A DNA stretch of 36,066 nucleotides from Rhodobiaceae bacterium UBA7804 (GCA_002480495.1 DLCG01000009.1:114024-150089), one strand, 5' to 3'; shown: positions 7,852 through 15,084, numbered from the stretch's first letter. Numbers and translations: made by a program. The notes: generated by a model from the letters alone, not told the origin.

Positions 7852-8772
7852 TCAGACGCCGAGCCCCTCGATCACCAGCGATTCAAGATTAGCCCGCATC
7901 TCGTCGGGAATGGGGATCGCCTTGCGCGTGGTGAGATCGAGCGCGATGGCGACGGCCTCGGCGGTCGCGACGGCTTCGCCGGTTTCGAGATCGAAGAGCC
8001 AGTGGCACCAGGTATAGGTCTTGGGGCCGACCTGCTTCAGGCCGCTGCGGAGCGTCAGCACATCGCCGACACGCGGGTAGCGGCGATAAACGAAACGATA
8101 TTCAAGGGCGGCACCGCCGACCGTCGGCGTCTTCGAGCGATCCGTACCGTTCGTCTGGGCGAGCAGGTTCGGGATACCGTCCGAGACGATGCCCATGAAA
8201 TGGCGGACGGAGAGAAAGCCCTGCGCGTCGCAGAGCTGTGGCGCGATATCGCCGGCCCAGGTCCGCACCATGCCCATCGCATCCGCTTCCGCGAGCTTCG
8301 GCGCGGGGCGCGGATCGTAGAGTTCGAGGCCGCGAGGGGCGCCATGCGCCGGGCGCTCGACGAGCAATTCCTTCGCGGCCGCCTTCGCCTTTGCAGGGAG
8401 CGGCTTCACCTCGCGCGTTTCGTCATCCACCCATTGCACTTCGGCATTGAAGGTGGCGGCGGGTTCGCCCGAGACGGTGCTGACCATTTCCTCATAGACG
8501 CTGAGGCCGAAGTCGCGCACCTCGAGAATGCCCGCGCGGATGAAGAAGGGCGCGCCGGGGCGCTGCTCGCGGAGAAAGCGGACATGGTGATCGCTGACCT
8601 GAAGGCGCGCGCCCTCATTGCGCGACATGCGGGGACCGAGGCCGAGCGCAAGACCGAGCGCGGCAAGCCCCTGCCCCGCCTTCTCGACATAGAACTGCAC
8701 GTTCATATGGCCCATCTGGTCGCATTCCCAGGTCTGGACGCTGGAACGCGCAACTTCGATCATCTCACTCAT
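7852..8772 (-). CDS. Double-hotdog thioesterase-like protein, paralog 1 (degenerate second domain)
   Basis: 306 residues with two hotdog domains (4HBT/FadM-like). The N-terminal half has the active-site signature TWECDQMGHMNVQFY (about residues 14-28), where the Asp of such enzymes activates water to cleave acyl-CoA thioesters. In the C-terminal half the matching segment reads LCDAQGFLSVRHFM: Cys-Asp is kept but HMN is lost, so the second site is probably altered or inactive. It is one of three adjacent paralogs. MSEM at 8772 is the preferred start because it aligns with the starts of the two sister genes and has a GAAAAGAAGA purine stretch upstream. An alternative ATG at 8811 overlaps the stop of the preceding gene (ATGA) and would add 13 residues. 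Confidence 0.85.
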   Translation of the reverse strand: MSEMIEVARSSVQTWECDQMGHMNVQFYVEKAGQGLAALGLALGLGPRMSRNEGARLQVSDHHVRFLREQRPGAPFFIRAGILEVRDFGLSVYEEMVSTVSGEPAATFNAEVQWVDDETREVKPLPAKAKAAAKELLVERPAHGAPRGLELYDPRPAPKLAEADAMGMVRTWAGDIAPQLCDAQGFLSVRHFMGIVSDGIPNLLAQTNGTDRSKTPTVGGAALEYRFVYRRYPRVGDVLTLRSGLKQVGPKTYTWCHWLFDLETGEAVATAEAVAIALDLTTRKAIPIPDEMRANLESLVIEGLGV

Positions 8773-8807
8773 TCTTCTTTTCCGTTCTTCAGGTGACGAA
8801 TTGAATT

Positions 8808-9701
8808 TCAAAGGCGCGCGCGGATCGGCTCCGGCAGGGGGACGGCCTTGCGGCTCGCCTTGTCGAAGAGGAGCGCCGCACCTTCCGCCGCGCAGGCGGG
8901 CTCGCCCGTGTCGCCGCTGAAAAGCCAGTGGCGATAGCGCACCGTCTTGCCCTCGCCCGGCAGAATGGCCGTGCGCACGAAAAGCGTTTCACCAGCGCGC
9001 AGCTCACGCAGATAAGTGAGGCGCATTTCGACCGTGGCGGTGGCGAGGCCGCGCGCCGCCTGCTCGTGGCGCCCCAACCCCGCATGCGCCCACATATGGC
9101 CTTGCGCATCGGAAAAGCGCGCCATGAAGAAGCGGGCATTCATGTGATCGTTGGTGTCGCATTCCCATGTGTTCACCACGGAGCGGTTCGTCTCGGCCAT
9201 GCCAAGCTCATCGGCGCGGGCGAGCGAGATATCGCGCTCCACCGCCTCGCGCGGGATCGAGCGGGGCTCAGCTTCGGGCGGGAGGCCGACGCGCATTTCC
9301 TCCGCGCGGGCGCGCACATGATCCGGCCATTGCGTGAGGCGGCGCGTTTCCAGATCGAGGCAGCCGGTATCGACCACATAGGTCGCGGCAAGACGATCGT
9401 CCAGCGCCTCGCGCATCTCCTGATAGATGCGCATGGTCCTGTCGCGCAGTTCGACAATGCCGGAGCGGATCACCACGAGATCGCTTGCGCGCAATTCACG
9501 GTGAAAGCGGATGTGATGTTCGAGCGCGACATAGCCGAGGCCCGATTCCGCCTGATCGAGCGCGGCATGGCCGAGGGCGACGCGAAGATTGTAGGAACTG
9601 TCGGAACTCTTCGAGATGTAGTGCTGGATGTTCATGTGGCCCATCTCGTCGCATTCCTGCAGCGAGACATAGCCCTTGTAGGTGTCGATCATGCCGCTCA
9701 T
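8808..9701 (-). CDS. Double-hotdog thioesterase-like protein, paralog 2
   Basis: 297 residues with two hotdog domains in tandem. Both active-site signatures are present: LQECDEMGHMNIQHYISKSSD (first half, shown from residue 14) and TWECDTNDHMNARFFM (second half). Each half also keeps the HHIRFHRELRA / MRLTYLRELRA strand that follows the long helix, and the EGKTVRYRHWLF segment. Reaction by family: hydrolysis of acyl-CoA, or possibly acyl-ACP, thioesters in the cytoplasm. The start codon lies in a 21-bp repeat whose other copy covers the stop of paralog 3. The stop overlaps a possible start of paralog 1. It sits in the middle of the TetR-led operon. Confidence 0.86.
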   Translation of the reverse strand: MSGMIDTYKGYVSLQECDEMGHMNIQHYISKSSDSSYNLRVALGHAALDQAESGLGYVALEHHIRFHRELRASDLVVIRSGIVELRDRTMRIYQEMREALDDRLAATYVVDTGCLDLETRRLTQWPDHVRARAEEMRVGLPPEAEPRSIPREAVERDISLARADELGMAETNRSVVNTWECDTNDHMNARFFMARFSDAQGHMWAHAGLGRHEQAARGLATATVEMRLTYLRELRAGETLFVRTAILPGEGKTVRYRHWLFSGDTGEPACAAEGAALLFDKASRKAVPLPEPIRARL

Positions 9702-9749
9702 GCGAGCGCCCTCACTTCTTGTCCGGGGCGCTCATGCGAGCGCCCTCAC
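9695..9749 (-). repeat. 21-bp direct repeat at the paralog 3 / paralog 2 junction
   Basis: Positions 9695-9715 and 9729-9749 are identical over 21 bases, a period of 34 bp. On the coding strand each copy reads GTGAGGGCGCTCGCATGAGC(G). The upstream copy contains the stop codon of paralog 3 (TGA, 9732-9734), overlapped by an extra ATG. The downstream copy contains the real start of paralog 2. The extra ATG opens a 7-codon mini-ORF (MSAPDKK) ending just before the real start. It looks like a small tandem duplication of the gene junction. Confidence 0.8.
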
Positions 9750-10643
9750 ATGCGGCATCAACCGGTCGCGCTCCTCATCCGTGAAGGCCACGGATTTGCG
9801 CGCATCGAGATCGAGCATGATGGCGATGACCTCGCCGGTGGCGACGGCCTCGCCCGTTTCGGCGTCGAACAGGTAATGGACGAAGGTGAGCGTCTTTCCC
9901 TCGACGCGGGTCAGCGTGCTCTTCGCGACGAGCATCGTGCCGGAGCGGACCTCGCGGAGATAGTTCAGCCGGATTTCGAGGACGACCGTACCGCGGCGCT
10001 TCTCCATCATGGCGCGCTTGTCGAAGCCGATCGCCTGCCAGAGATGGCCTGCGCCATCGGAAAAACGCGCCATGTAGAAGCGCGAATTCATGTGGCCGAA
10101 ATCATCGCATTCCCAGGGCATGACGGCGCCGCGATAGATCTCGATGAAATCCTTCGCGTCTTCGAGGCGCATTGCCGGCAGGCGCTTTTCGCGCGGCACG
10201 CTGCGCGGCTCGGCATGGGCGGGAAGCGGGCCTAGAAAAGGCGCGGCGGCCGCATGCGCTTCATCGTCCCATGGGATCAGCTTGCGGGCTTCGAGATCGA
10301 AGTGGCCGGAAAGCGCGACGACGGTGGCCGAGGTTTCCCCGCTCGCCGAATTGAAGAGCTCGTGGAAACTCACCATGGTCTTCTCGCGAAGCTCCACGGG
10401 GCGCGAGCGCATGTTCATGATGTCGCCCGCGCGAAGCTCGCGATGGAAGCGGATGTGCTCTTCGAGCGCGACCATCGCCCTGCCTTCGGCACGGATGCGC
10501 GAAGGCGACAAGCCCAGCGCATGACGCAGATAGAAAGCAGCGTCGGATGCGCGCGCCACATAGAACTGCACGTTCATGTGGCCAACCTCGTCGCACTCCC
10601 ATGTGTTCACGCTGCCGCGAAACGTATCGAGAAACTCTGTCAT
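9732..10643 (-). CDS. Double-hotdog thioesterase-like protein, paralog 3
   Basis: 303 residues with two hotdog halves. The signatures are TWECDEVGHMNVQFYVARASD (from residue 14) and PWECDDFGHMNSRFYMARFSD, both intact, plus EEHIRFHRELRAGD and EIRLNYLREVRSGT on the strands that follow. The family hydrolyses acyl-CoA thioesters. It is the first thioesterase after the TetR gene (58 bases) and 30 bases before paralog 2. MTEF at 10643 is chosen because it aligns with the starts of both paralogs; the local ribosome site is weak. Of the three, paralogs 2 and 3 look most alike by eye and paralog 1 is the most diverged. Confidence 0.86.
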   Translation of the reverse strand: MTEFLDTFRGSVNTWECDEVGHMNVQFYVARASDAAFYLRHALGLSPSRIRAEGRAMVALEEHIRFHRELRAGDIMNMRSRPVELREKTMVSFHELFNSASGETSATVVALSGHFDLEARKLIPWDDEAHAAAAPFLGPLPAHAEPRSVPREKRLPAMRLEDAKDFIEIYRGAVMPWECDDFGHMNSRFYMARFSDGAGHLWQAIGFDKRAMMEKRRGTVVLEIRLNYLREVRSGTMLVAKSTLTRVEGKTLTFVHYLFDAETGEAVATGEVIAIMLDLDARKSVAFTDEERDRLMPHVRALA

Positions 10644-10701
10644 TTGAACTTGGAGAATATGAATGGCGGGTGGCGCAGCATAGGGGCCGGGGGATGGCTT
10701 G

Positions 10702-11328
10702 TCATGCCTCCGGGAGGCCCGAGAGATGGTGGCCGAGAAGGCCTTCGGCGCTGAAGCCGAGCGGCCCAAGGCGGCCCGAGGCATCGAGCACGCGAAGGCC
10801 GATCAGGAGCGCGGCGAGGCAGAGGATTTCCCGATGCGCGGCGGCCCCCTCAAGGCCCGTCGTGGCGCGAAGAGGGCCGCCCAGCGTTTCCAGGATGGCG
10901 ATGACGCGGCCCGTTACCGCGCGGTCGAACTCCGCCGGGAGCGCTTCCGCCGACATGAGACGGCCCGCGAGACGGATATGGGGGGCGTTCCCGGCGCTCG
11001 CCTTCAGGGCTTCCTGCGCGGCGGCTTCAAGCGCGGCGGCGGGCGACGCCTTGTTTTCCTGGGCGCGCTCGGCCGCCTCGCGCATGCGGCGGGCGAGATG
11101 GCCGAGCTCATCGGCCGTGAGGGCGATGGCGAGTTCGTCTATCCCTGCGAAATAGGAATAGACCGCGCCCGGCGCATACCCCGCTTCCGCCGCGACGGCG
11201 CGCATGGTGAGCGCTTCGGGGCCGCCCGCATCGCAAACGCGGCGCGCGGCGGCGAGGATCGACTTGCGCTTGTGATCGCGAAGATCGGACCGGCGCCTTT
11301 CGGCAGACTTTCGTTCGGCGGCGTTCAT
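10702..11328 (-). CDS. TetR/AcrR-family transcriptional repressor
   Basis: 208 residues. The N-terminal DNA-binding domain is recognisable: HKRKSILAAARRVCDAGG, then the helix-turn-helix LTMRAVAAEAGYAPGAVYSYF and the FAGIDEL turn. The ~140-residue ligand-binding/dimer domain is helical and variable, as usual. It heads the minus-strand operon with the three thioesterases and the acyl-CoA dehydrogenase, so an acyl-CoA or related lipid is the likely inducer (inference). A perfect palindromic operator lies 67 bases upstream, between this gene and a divergent small membrane-protein gene, implying autoregulation. An in-frame GTG at 11358 would add 10 residues; neither start has a strong Shine-Dalgarno. 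Confidence 0.9.
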   Translation of the reverse strand: MNAAERKSAERRRSDLRDHKRKSILAAARRVCDAGGPEALTMRAVAAEAGYAPGAVYSYFAGIDELAIALTADELGHLARRMREAAERAQENKASPAAALEAAAQEALKASAGNAPHIRLAGRLMSAEALPAEFDRAVTGRVIAILETLGGPLRATTGLEGAAAHREILCLAALLIGLRVLDASGRLGPLGFSAEGLLGHHLSGLPEA

Positions 11329-11384
11329 CGGGTTCCCGGTTTCTGCCTTACCCCTCACCTATCTCACTGCGGAGCATTATTGAA

Positions 11385-11413
11385 CATATATCGTTAAATT
11401 GAACATTGTTCAA
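11385..11413 (-). promoter_or_regulatory. Promoter of the TetR-thioesterase operon
   Basis: On the minus strand the -35 TTGAAC (plus coordinates 11408-11413) and the -10 TATATG (11385-11390) are separated by exactly 17 bp. The -35 lies inside the palindromic operator, so bound repressor would block RNA polymerase. An extra half-site, ATTGAACA (11379-11386), overlaps the -10. Confidence 0.65.
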
Positions 11414-11417
11414 TTTA
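11395..11417. promoter_or_regulatory. Palindromic TetR-type operator
   Basis: A perfect 23-bp palindrome: half-site TAAATTGAACA, a central T, then the exact reverse complement. Its length, near-perfect symmetry and position between a TetR gene and a divergent gene are typical of TetR-family operators. It contains the -35 elements of both divergent promoters. Confidence 0.8.
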
Positions 11418-11427
11418 TTGGTAAAAT
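11399..11427 (+). promoter_or_regulatory. Divergent promoter for the small membrane-protein gene
   Basis: The -35 TTGAAC (11399-11404) and -10 TAAAAT (11422-11427) are spaced 17 bp, a good sigma-70-like promoter. The -35 is one arm of the operator palindrome, and the start codon is 31 bases past the -10. Confidence 0.7.
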
Positions 11428-11457
11428 CGCGGTCTCGTGCGAAAGGAGGAGGAACCA

Positions 11458-11670
11458 ATGAGCTTCAACAAAGGGGTGCGCCAGACCCACCGCTGGCTGT
11501 CGATCATCTTCACGCTGACCGTCATCGCGAACTTCGCGACCATGGCGGCGGTGGGGGAGCCGCCGATGTGGGTGGTCTATTCGCCGCTCCCCCCGCTCTT
11601 CCTGATGCTTGCCACCGGGCTGTGGATGTTCTTCCTGCCCTATACCGCCCGGGGGCGGGGCGGGAGCTAG
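11458..11670 (+). CDS. Small two-helix membrane protein under the TetR operator
   Basis: 70 residues from the ATG at 11458, which follows a very strong AAGGAGGAGG ribosome site. An amphipathic start (MSFNKGVRQTHRW) leads into two hydrophobic segments, about residues 14-33 (LSIIFTLTVIANFATMAAVG) and about 47-65 (PPLFLMLATGLWMFFL), then a short basic tail. Topology is probably two transmembrane helices with both ends in the cytoplasm. No family recognised. The promoter shares the palindromic operator with the TetR-thioesterase operon, so it is expected to be induced with it; a role in uptake, export or membrane response to acyl compounds is inference. Its TAG stop shares the CTAG at 11667-11670 with the stop of the convergent esterase gene. 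Confidence 0.78.
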   Translation: MSFNKGVRQTHRWLSIIFTLTVIANFATMAAVGEPPMWVVYSPLPPLFLMLATGLWMFFLPYTARGRGGS

Positions 11671-12635
11671 CCCGCCACCACCCGCTTCAGGAAATCGTCG
11701 CAGCGCTTGTTGGCGGCGGCGGCGAGCTCGCCGGGGAAGGCGATGAAGCCATGCGCGCCACCCGGGAAGACGGCGAGTTCCGCCTCGTTGCCGGCCGCGA
11801 TCCAGCGGGCATGCATGAAGAGGCTGTCGTCGATCAGCGCATCGCGCGTGCCGATGGTGAAGAGCGCGGGCGGCATATCATGCAGGCGCGCATAGAGCGG
11901 CGAGACGTCCGGGTCGCGCCGGTCCACATGGGGCGGCATGAAGGCGTCGCCGAATTTCTCGATGTCGATGGTACGCAGGATGAGGCGCTCGTCGCCAAAG
12001 GCTTTCTGGCTCGGCGTCATCGACATATCGAAGGCGCCGAAAACGAGGTTCGCGCCCTTGAAGCCGGTATAGCCGTGGCGGTCGCGCATGCGCAGAAGCG
12101 TGACGGCGGAGAGATGACCGCCCGCGGACTCGCCGCCAATGGTGAGGACATCGGTGCCGAATTCCGACTTCGCATTCTTCGCGAGCCAGATGGCGGCCGC
12201 CTCGCAATCGTCCGGGCCCGCGGGATAGGGATTTTCCGGTGCGAGGCGATATTCGACGCTGACGCAGGCAAGGCCCGTATTGTCCGCAATGCGCTCCAGC
12301 ATCGGGTCCTGCTGGTCGGCGCCGCCAAGCGTCCAGCCGCCGCCATGAATGTGGAGGTAGACGCCCTTCGGGCTTCCCTCCGGCGCGATGATGCGGAGCT
12401 TCACCTTGTTGCCCTTGCCGTCGATCTCGATTTCCCTCGCGCGGGGCGATTTCGGCGCGAGCGGGAAAGCGCCCTCGCCTCTCGCGCGCTGTTCGCGGAA
12501 GGTCTGCACGCCGACATCCCACCACTCGGGCATGTCCTTCATGGCGCCGACGATGAAATCGTTGATGCCTTTCGTTTCGGCGGAAATTGCATCGGCGGTG
12601 AAAAGCTTCGGATCGAACGGATTACTGCCAGACAT
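11667..12635 (-). CDS. HSL-family alpha/beta hydrolase (esterase/lipase)
   Basis: 322 residues. The hormone-sensitive-lipase family signature HGGGW (about 97-101) forms the oxyanion hole. GESAGGH carries the nucleophile Ser170. GTRDALIDD supplies the acid and PGGAHGF the histidine, so the triad is complete. SVEYRLAPENPYPAG is also typical. It should cleave short- to medium-chain carboxyl esters in the cytoplasm. MSGS at 12635 is preferred over an upstream in-frame ATG because GAGAAGAA lies just ahead of it. It is the last gene of a same-strand run (GlxA-like regulator, two DJ-1 proteins, unknown protein, esterase), 64 bases after the unknown gene, and ends in a 4-bp overlap with the convergent membrane-protein gene. 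Confidence 0.9.
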   Translation of the reverse strand: MSGSNPFDPKLFTADAISAETKGINDFIVGAMKDMPEWWDVGVQTFREQRARGEGAFPLAPKSPRAREIEIDGKGNKVKLRIIAPEGSPKGVYLHIHGGGWTLGGADQQDPMLERIADNTGLACVSVEYRLAPENPYPAGPDDCEAAAIWLAKNAKSEFGTDVLTIGGESAGGHLSAVTLLRMRDRHGYTGFKGANLVFGAFDMSMTPSQKAFGDERLILRTIDIEKFGDAFMPPHVDRRDPDVSPLYARLHDMPPALFTIGTRDALIDDSLFMHARWIAAGNEAELAVFPGGAHGFIAFPGELAAAANKRCDDFLKRVVAG

Positions 12636-12699
12636 ATTTTCTTCTCGTGCTCCCTCTCGTCGCATTCGCGGTTCCGGTTACAGATAGTAGAGCGGAAGG

Positions 12700-13722
12700 T
12701 CAAAGAATCCGCCAGCCCCAATGATCCGCGCCCTTGTCCATGCGGGAGGTGACCTCGAGCCTCAGGTGGCGATTGTGGACGGCGAGCGCGCCTTCAAAGA
12801 GCGCGTTCCAGGCATCGAAGCAGGCGGGCGTGACACCTTGCTTGCCCTGCATCATGCGCCAGGAGCGGGTCTTCACTTCATTGCCCGCGACTTCCGCCGC
12901 GTCGCCACCCGCATCGAGCAGCGTAGCGAGATAATGCGCGAAGCTCTCCGCGTCCTTTCCCTTCGTGCCGATGAAAGCGGCGGTCGCGTCGTAGCATTGC
13001 ATGCCGATGAGGCGGCCCGTTTCCCAACCGAGCCGGCGTGCCTCCTCCTCGCCGAAGAGCGAGACGGCGGCAGGCAGGATCGAGCGGATATACTGTACGG
13101 CGTAATTGCGCTTCGCCTTCACCATGCGCTCTTCCGACCATTCGACATGGGGGAGCTTCGAGGGATCGGCATCCGGCCCTTCCTCGTCGAAGCGGAAGCG
13201 GAGACGCTCATCATCGCGCAGGGGGCGGTCTTCCTCGATGAAATAGCCTTCGAGGCAGGGGTCGACGCGCGTGGTGATCGAGGTGCAGACGAAGCCGAGC
13301 CTGGGATTGCCGAGAGAGACGCCGACCTGCGAATGGAAGCCGCGCATGAAGGCGATGCTGACATCGTTGGGCACGGCGCAGATCGCCGCGCCATCCCAGA
13401 TCCAGCGCGGCGGCAGATAGCGCACCCAGGCTTTTCTATCGCTTTCGGGAATGAACTCGCATTTCACGCCGCCGACATGGTTCGCGAGATAGATATATTG
13501 CGCGCAGGCGACGGCGGGAGGGAGATGGGACAGGCCGAGGCTCTTCCAGCCGGCGAGAAACTTCTCCTCATGCTGGGCGCGGAAGGTACGGAAGTTGAGC
13601 TCGGTGCCCGCTTCCGCCCCCTTGAAGACGACGGCGCGCAGAATGAGCCCTGTCAGGAAACGCTGATGAAGCTCGGCGCTCGCGCGCCATGCATTGAGTT
13701 CCTTTTCCGACGCTTCGGCCAT
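12700..13722 (-). CDS. Unrecognised 340-residue cytoplasmic protein
   Basis: 340 residues, no signal peptide or membrane segment. I do not recognise the family with confidence. The N-terminal half is rich in aromatic residues (RKAWVRYLPPRWIWDG, GFHSQVGVSLGNPRLGF) and contains an acidic stretch (EEDRPLRDDERLRFRFDEEGPD). The C-terminal half (about 215-340) is more helical, with GWETGRLIGMQCYDATAAF, TRSWRMMQGK, and a final strand-like LRLEVTSRMDKGADHWGWRI. That last pattern faintly recalls the end of ATC-hydrolase-like domains, but I would not assign it. It lies between a DJ-1 family gene (39 bases upstream) and an HSL esterase in the same direction. The ribosome site GGGGAGGGG is strong but lies in the arm of a hairpin. 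Confidence 0.75.
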   Translation of the reverse strand: MAEASEKELNAWRASAELHQRFLTGLILRAVVFKGAEAGTELNFRTFRAQHEEKFLAGWKSLGLSHLPPAVACAQYIYLANHVGGVKCEFIPESDRKAWVRYLPPRWIWDGAAICAVPNDVSIAFMRGFHSQVGVSLGNPRLGFVCTSITTRVDPCLEGYFIEEDRPLRDDERLRFRFDEEGPDADPSKLPHVEWSEERMVKAKRNYAVQYIRSILPAAVSLFGEEEARRLGWETGRLIGMQCYDATAAFIGTKGKDAESFAHYLATLLDAGGDAAEVAGNEVKTRSWRMMQGKQGVTPACFDAWNALFEGALAVHNRHLRLEVTSRMDKGADHWGWRIL

Positions 13723-13725
13723 TCG

Positions 13726-13751
13726 CCCCTCCCCTTGCCTTTTTGGGGAGG
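13726..13751 (-). promoter_or_regulatory. Hairpin sequestering the ribosome site of the 340-residue protein
   Basis: On the minus strand CCTCCCC (13745-13751) can pair perfectly with GGGGAGG (13728-13734) across a 10-base loop. GGGGAGGGG, the Shine-Dalgarno for the ATG at 13722, includes the right arm. The hairpin could reduce translation or act as a partial processing/termination site after the DJ-1 gene. There is no U-run. Confidence 0.4.
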
Positions 13752-13761
13752 AGCATAACGG

Positions 13762-14394
13762 TCAAACAGCGGCGGCGTAAGGTGGGGCGGGATCGTATTG
13801 CATGGCGTGTTGCGTGTGGCGCGCGTGGTCTTGCCCGTGCATCTGCCCGGTGAGCCAGAGCGCCATGTCGATTCCGGCGGAGACGCCCGCCGCAGTGACG
13901 ACATTGCCGTCGCGCACATAGCGGATGTTCTCGAGAACGGCGGCGGCCTTGCCCATGTCGCGCAGCGTGGGGATGAAGGCCCAATGCGTGGTGACCCGCT
14001 TGCCTGCTGCCGGTCCCGCCGCACAGAGGAGCAGAGAGCCCGTGCAGACGCTCGTCACCCATTCGCAGGTTCCCGCCGTCTTCGCGATCCAGGAAAGCAG
14101 CTTTTCGTTCTGTGCCTCGCGGCGCGTGCCGATACCGCCGGGAACGAGAAGAACGTCGAGGCTTTCAACATCGGCGATCCCCATATGCGCTTCGACGGTC
14201 ATGCCCTTGGCACCGGTTATCGCGCGGCCCGTTTCCGTGATGAGGGATACGCGATCCGGCCGGTCTCGTCCTTCCATCCCGTGAACCTCGTTCGACATGG
14301 TGAAGACTTCATAGGGGCCGACGAAATCGAGTTCCTCGACGCCGTCGAATATCAGAATGCCGATATTGCGACTCTTTTCGCTGCTTGCAGTCAT
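13762..14394 (-). CDS. DJ-1/PfpI family protein (isonitrile hydratase-like), copy A
   Basis: 210 residues. Class I glutamine amidotransferase-like fold: ILIFDGVEELDFVGPYEVF at the N-terminus, LLVPGGIGTR, then the nucleophile elbow SVCTGSLLL (Cys117), THWAF and the late motif TAAGVSAGIDMAL. Cys117 in VCTGS with the LDxxGP segment is the arrangement of isonitrile hydratase (InhA) and of GlxA-type sensor domains. An enzymatic role on isonitriles or other small electrophiles is plausible but unproven. It starts 3 bases after the second DJ-1 gene, so the two are surely co-transcribed. Confidence 0.86.
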   Translation of the reverse strand: MTASSEKSRNIGILIFDGVEELDFVGPYEVFTMSNEVHGMEGRDRPDRVSLITETGRAITGAKGMTVEAHMGIADVESLDVLLVPGGIGTRREAQNEKLLSWIAKTAGTCEWVTSVCTGSLLLCAAGPAAGKRVTTHWAFIPTLRDMGKAAAVLENIRYVRDGNVVTAAGVSAGIDMALWLTGQMHGQDHARHTQHAMQYDPAPPYAAAV

Positions 14395-14397
14395 GAC

Positions 14398-15084
14398 TCA
14401 CTCTCCGAGGGAAGGTTGCGGGAAACGGGGCGCGGTTGCGTTCATCCGCTCGAAGAGAAGGGACTCTTCGGCGGTGCGGATGATCTCGCGGATCGGCTCG
14501 GGCACGTCATCGGGCGAGGCATAGGAGAAAGGCGGATGCGGGTAATATTCGATGCCGAGCTGGATCGTCTTCGCGACGTCCTCGCCCGCGATGAGGCGCG
14601 CGAGAAAGAGCGCGCCGTCGATACCGGCCGAGACGCCCGCCGTGGTGACGATCTTTCCATCGCGGTGATAGCGCGCGCCGACGACATTGGCGCCGAGCGC
14701 CGCCACATCGGCACGGGCATTGATGTTGGTCGTGACGGTCTTTCCTTCGAGAATTCCCGCCTTCGCCAGAAGCTCGACGCCGTTGCAGACGCCGAAGGTC
14801 CAGGTGGATTTCTCGTGCAGACGGCGAATGAAGTCGAGCGTCGTCTCGTTAGCGAGTTGCGCTTCGACGCCCGGCCCGCCGGGTACGTAGAGAATGTCCG
14901 TCGTCTCTACCTCGGAATAATCGCGCCAGGCAGCCATGCCGCCGGAGCGCAGGTCGTCGGCGATGACGGTCTTTCGCTCCGCGACGAATTCGACTTCCGC
15001 GCCCGGCAGCCATCCCAGGACGGAATAGCCGCCGATGGCGTCGAGCATGGTGAAGCCGTCAAAGATCAGGATGGAGATGCGCAT
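14398..15084 (-). CDS. DJ-1/PfpI family protein (isonitrile hydratase-like), copy B
   Basis: 228 residues. ISILIFDGFTMLDAIGGY, YVPGGPGVEA, the nucleophile in FGVCNGVELL (Cys100) and TTAGVSAGIDGALF match the isonitrile hydratase branch of the DJ-1/PfpI superfamily, and the nucleophile position is close to the active-site cysteine known there. MRIS at 15084 is the start, with GGAAGG upstream. It overlaps the 3' end of the GlxA-like regulator gene by 26 bases, indicating translational coupling. The elbow reads C-N-G where copy A and the regulator have C-T-G, so the active-site surroundings differ and the two copies may not have the same substrate. Confidence 0.87.
   Translation of the reverse strand: MRISILIFDGFTMLDAIGGYSVLGWLPGAEVEFVAERKTVIADDLRSGGMAAWRDYSEVETTDILYVPGGPGVEAQLANETTLDFIRRLHEKSTWTFGVCNGVELLAKAGILEGKTVTTNINARADVAALGANVVGARYHRDGKIVTTAGVSAGIDGALFLARLIAGEDVAKTIQLGIEYYPHPPFSYASPDDVPEPIREIIRTAEESLLFERMNATAPRFPQPSLGE

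Noticed and set aside
11406..12752. A 448-codon plus-strand frame starting in the TetR operator
   Set aside because: It overlaps the promoter, runs in another frame through the small membrane-protein gene and is antisense to the HSL esterase with its full catalytic triad.
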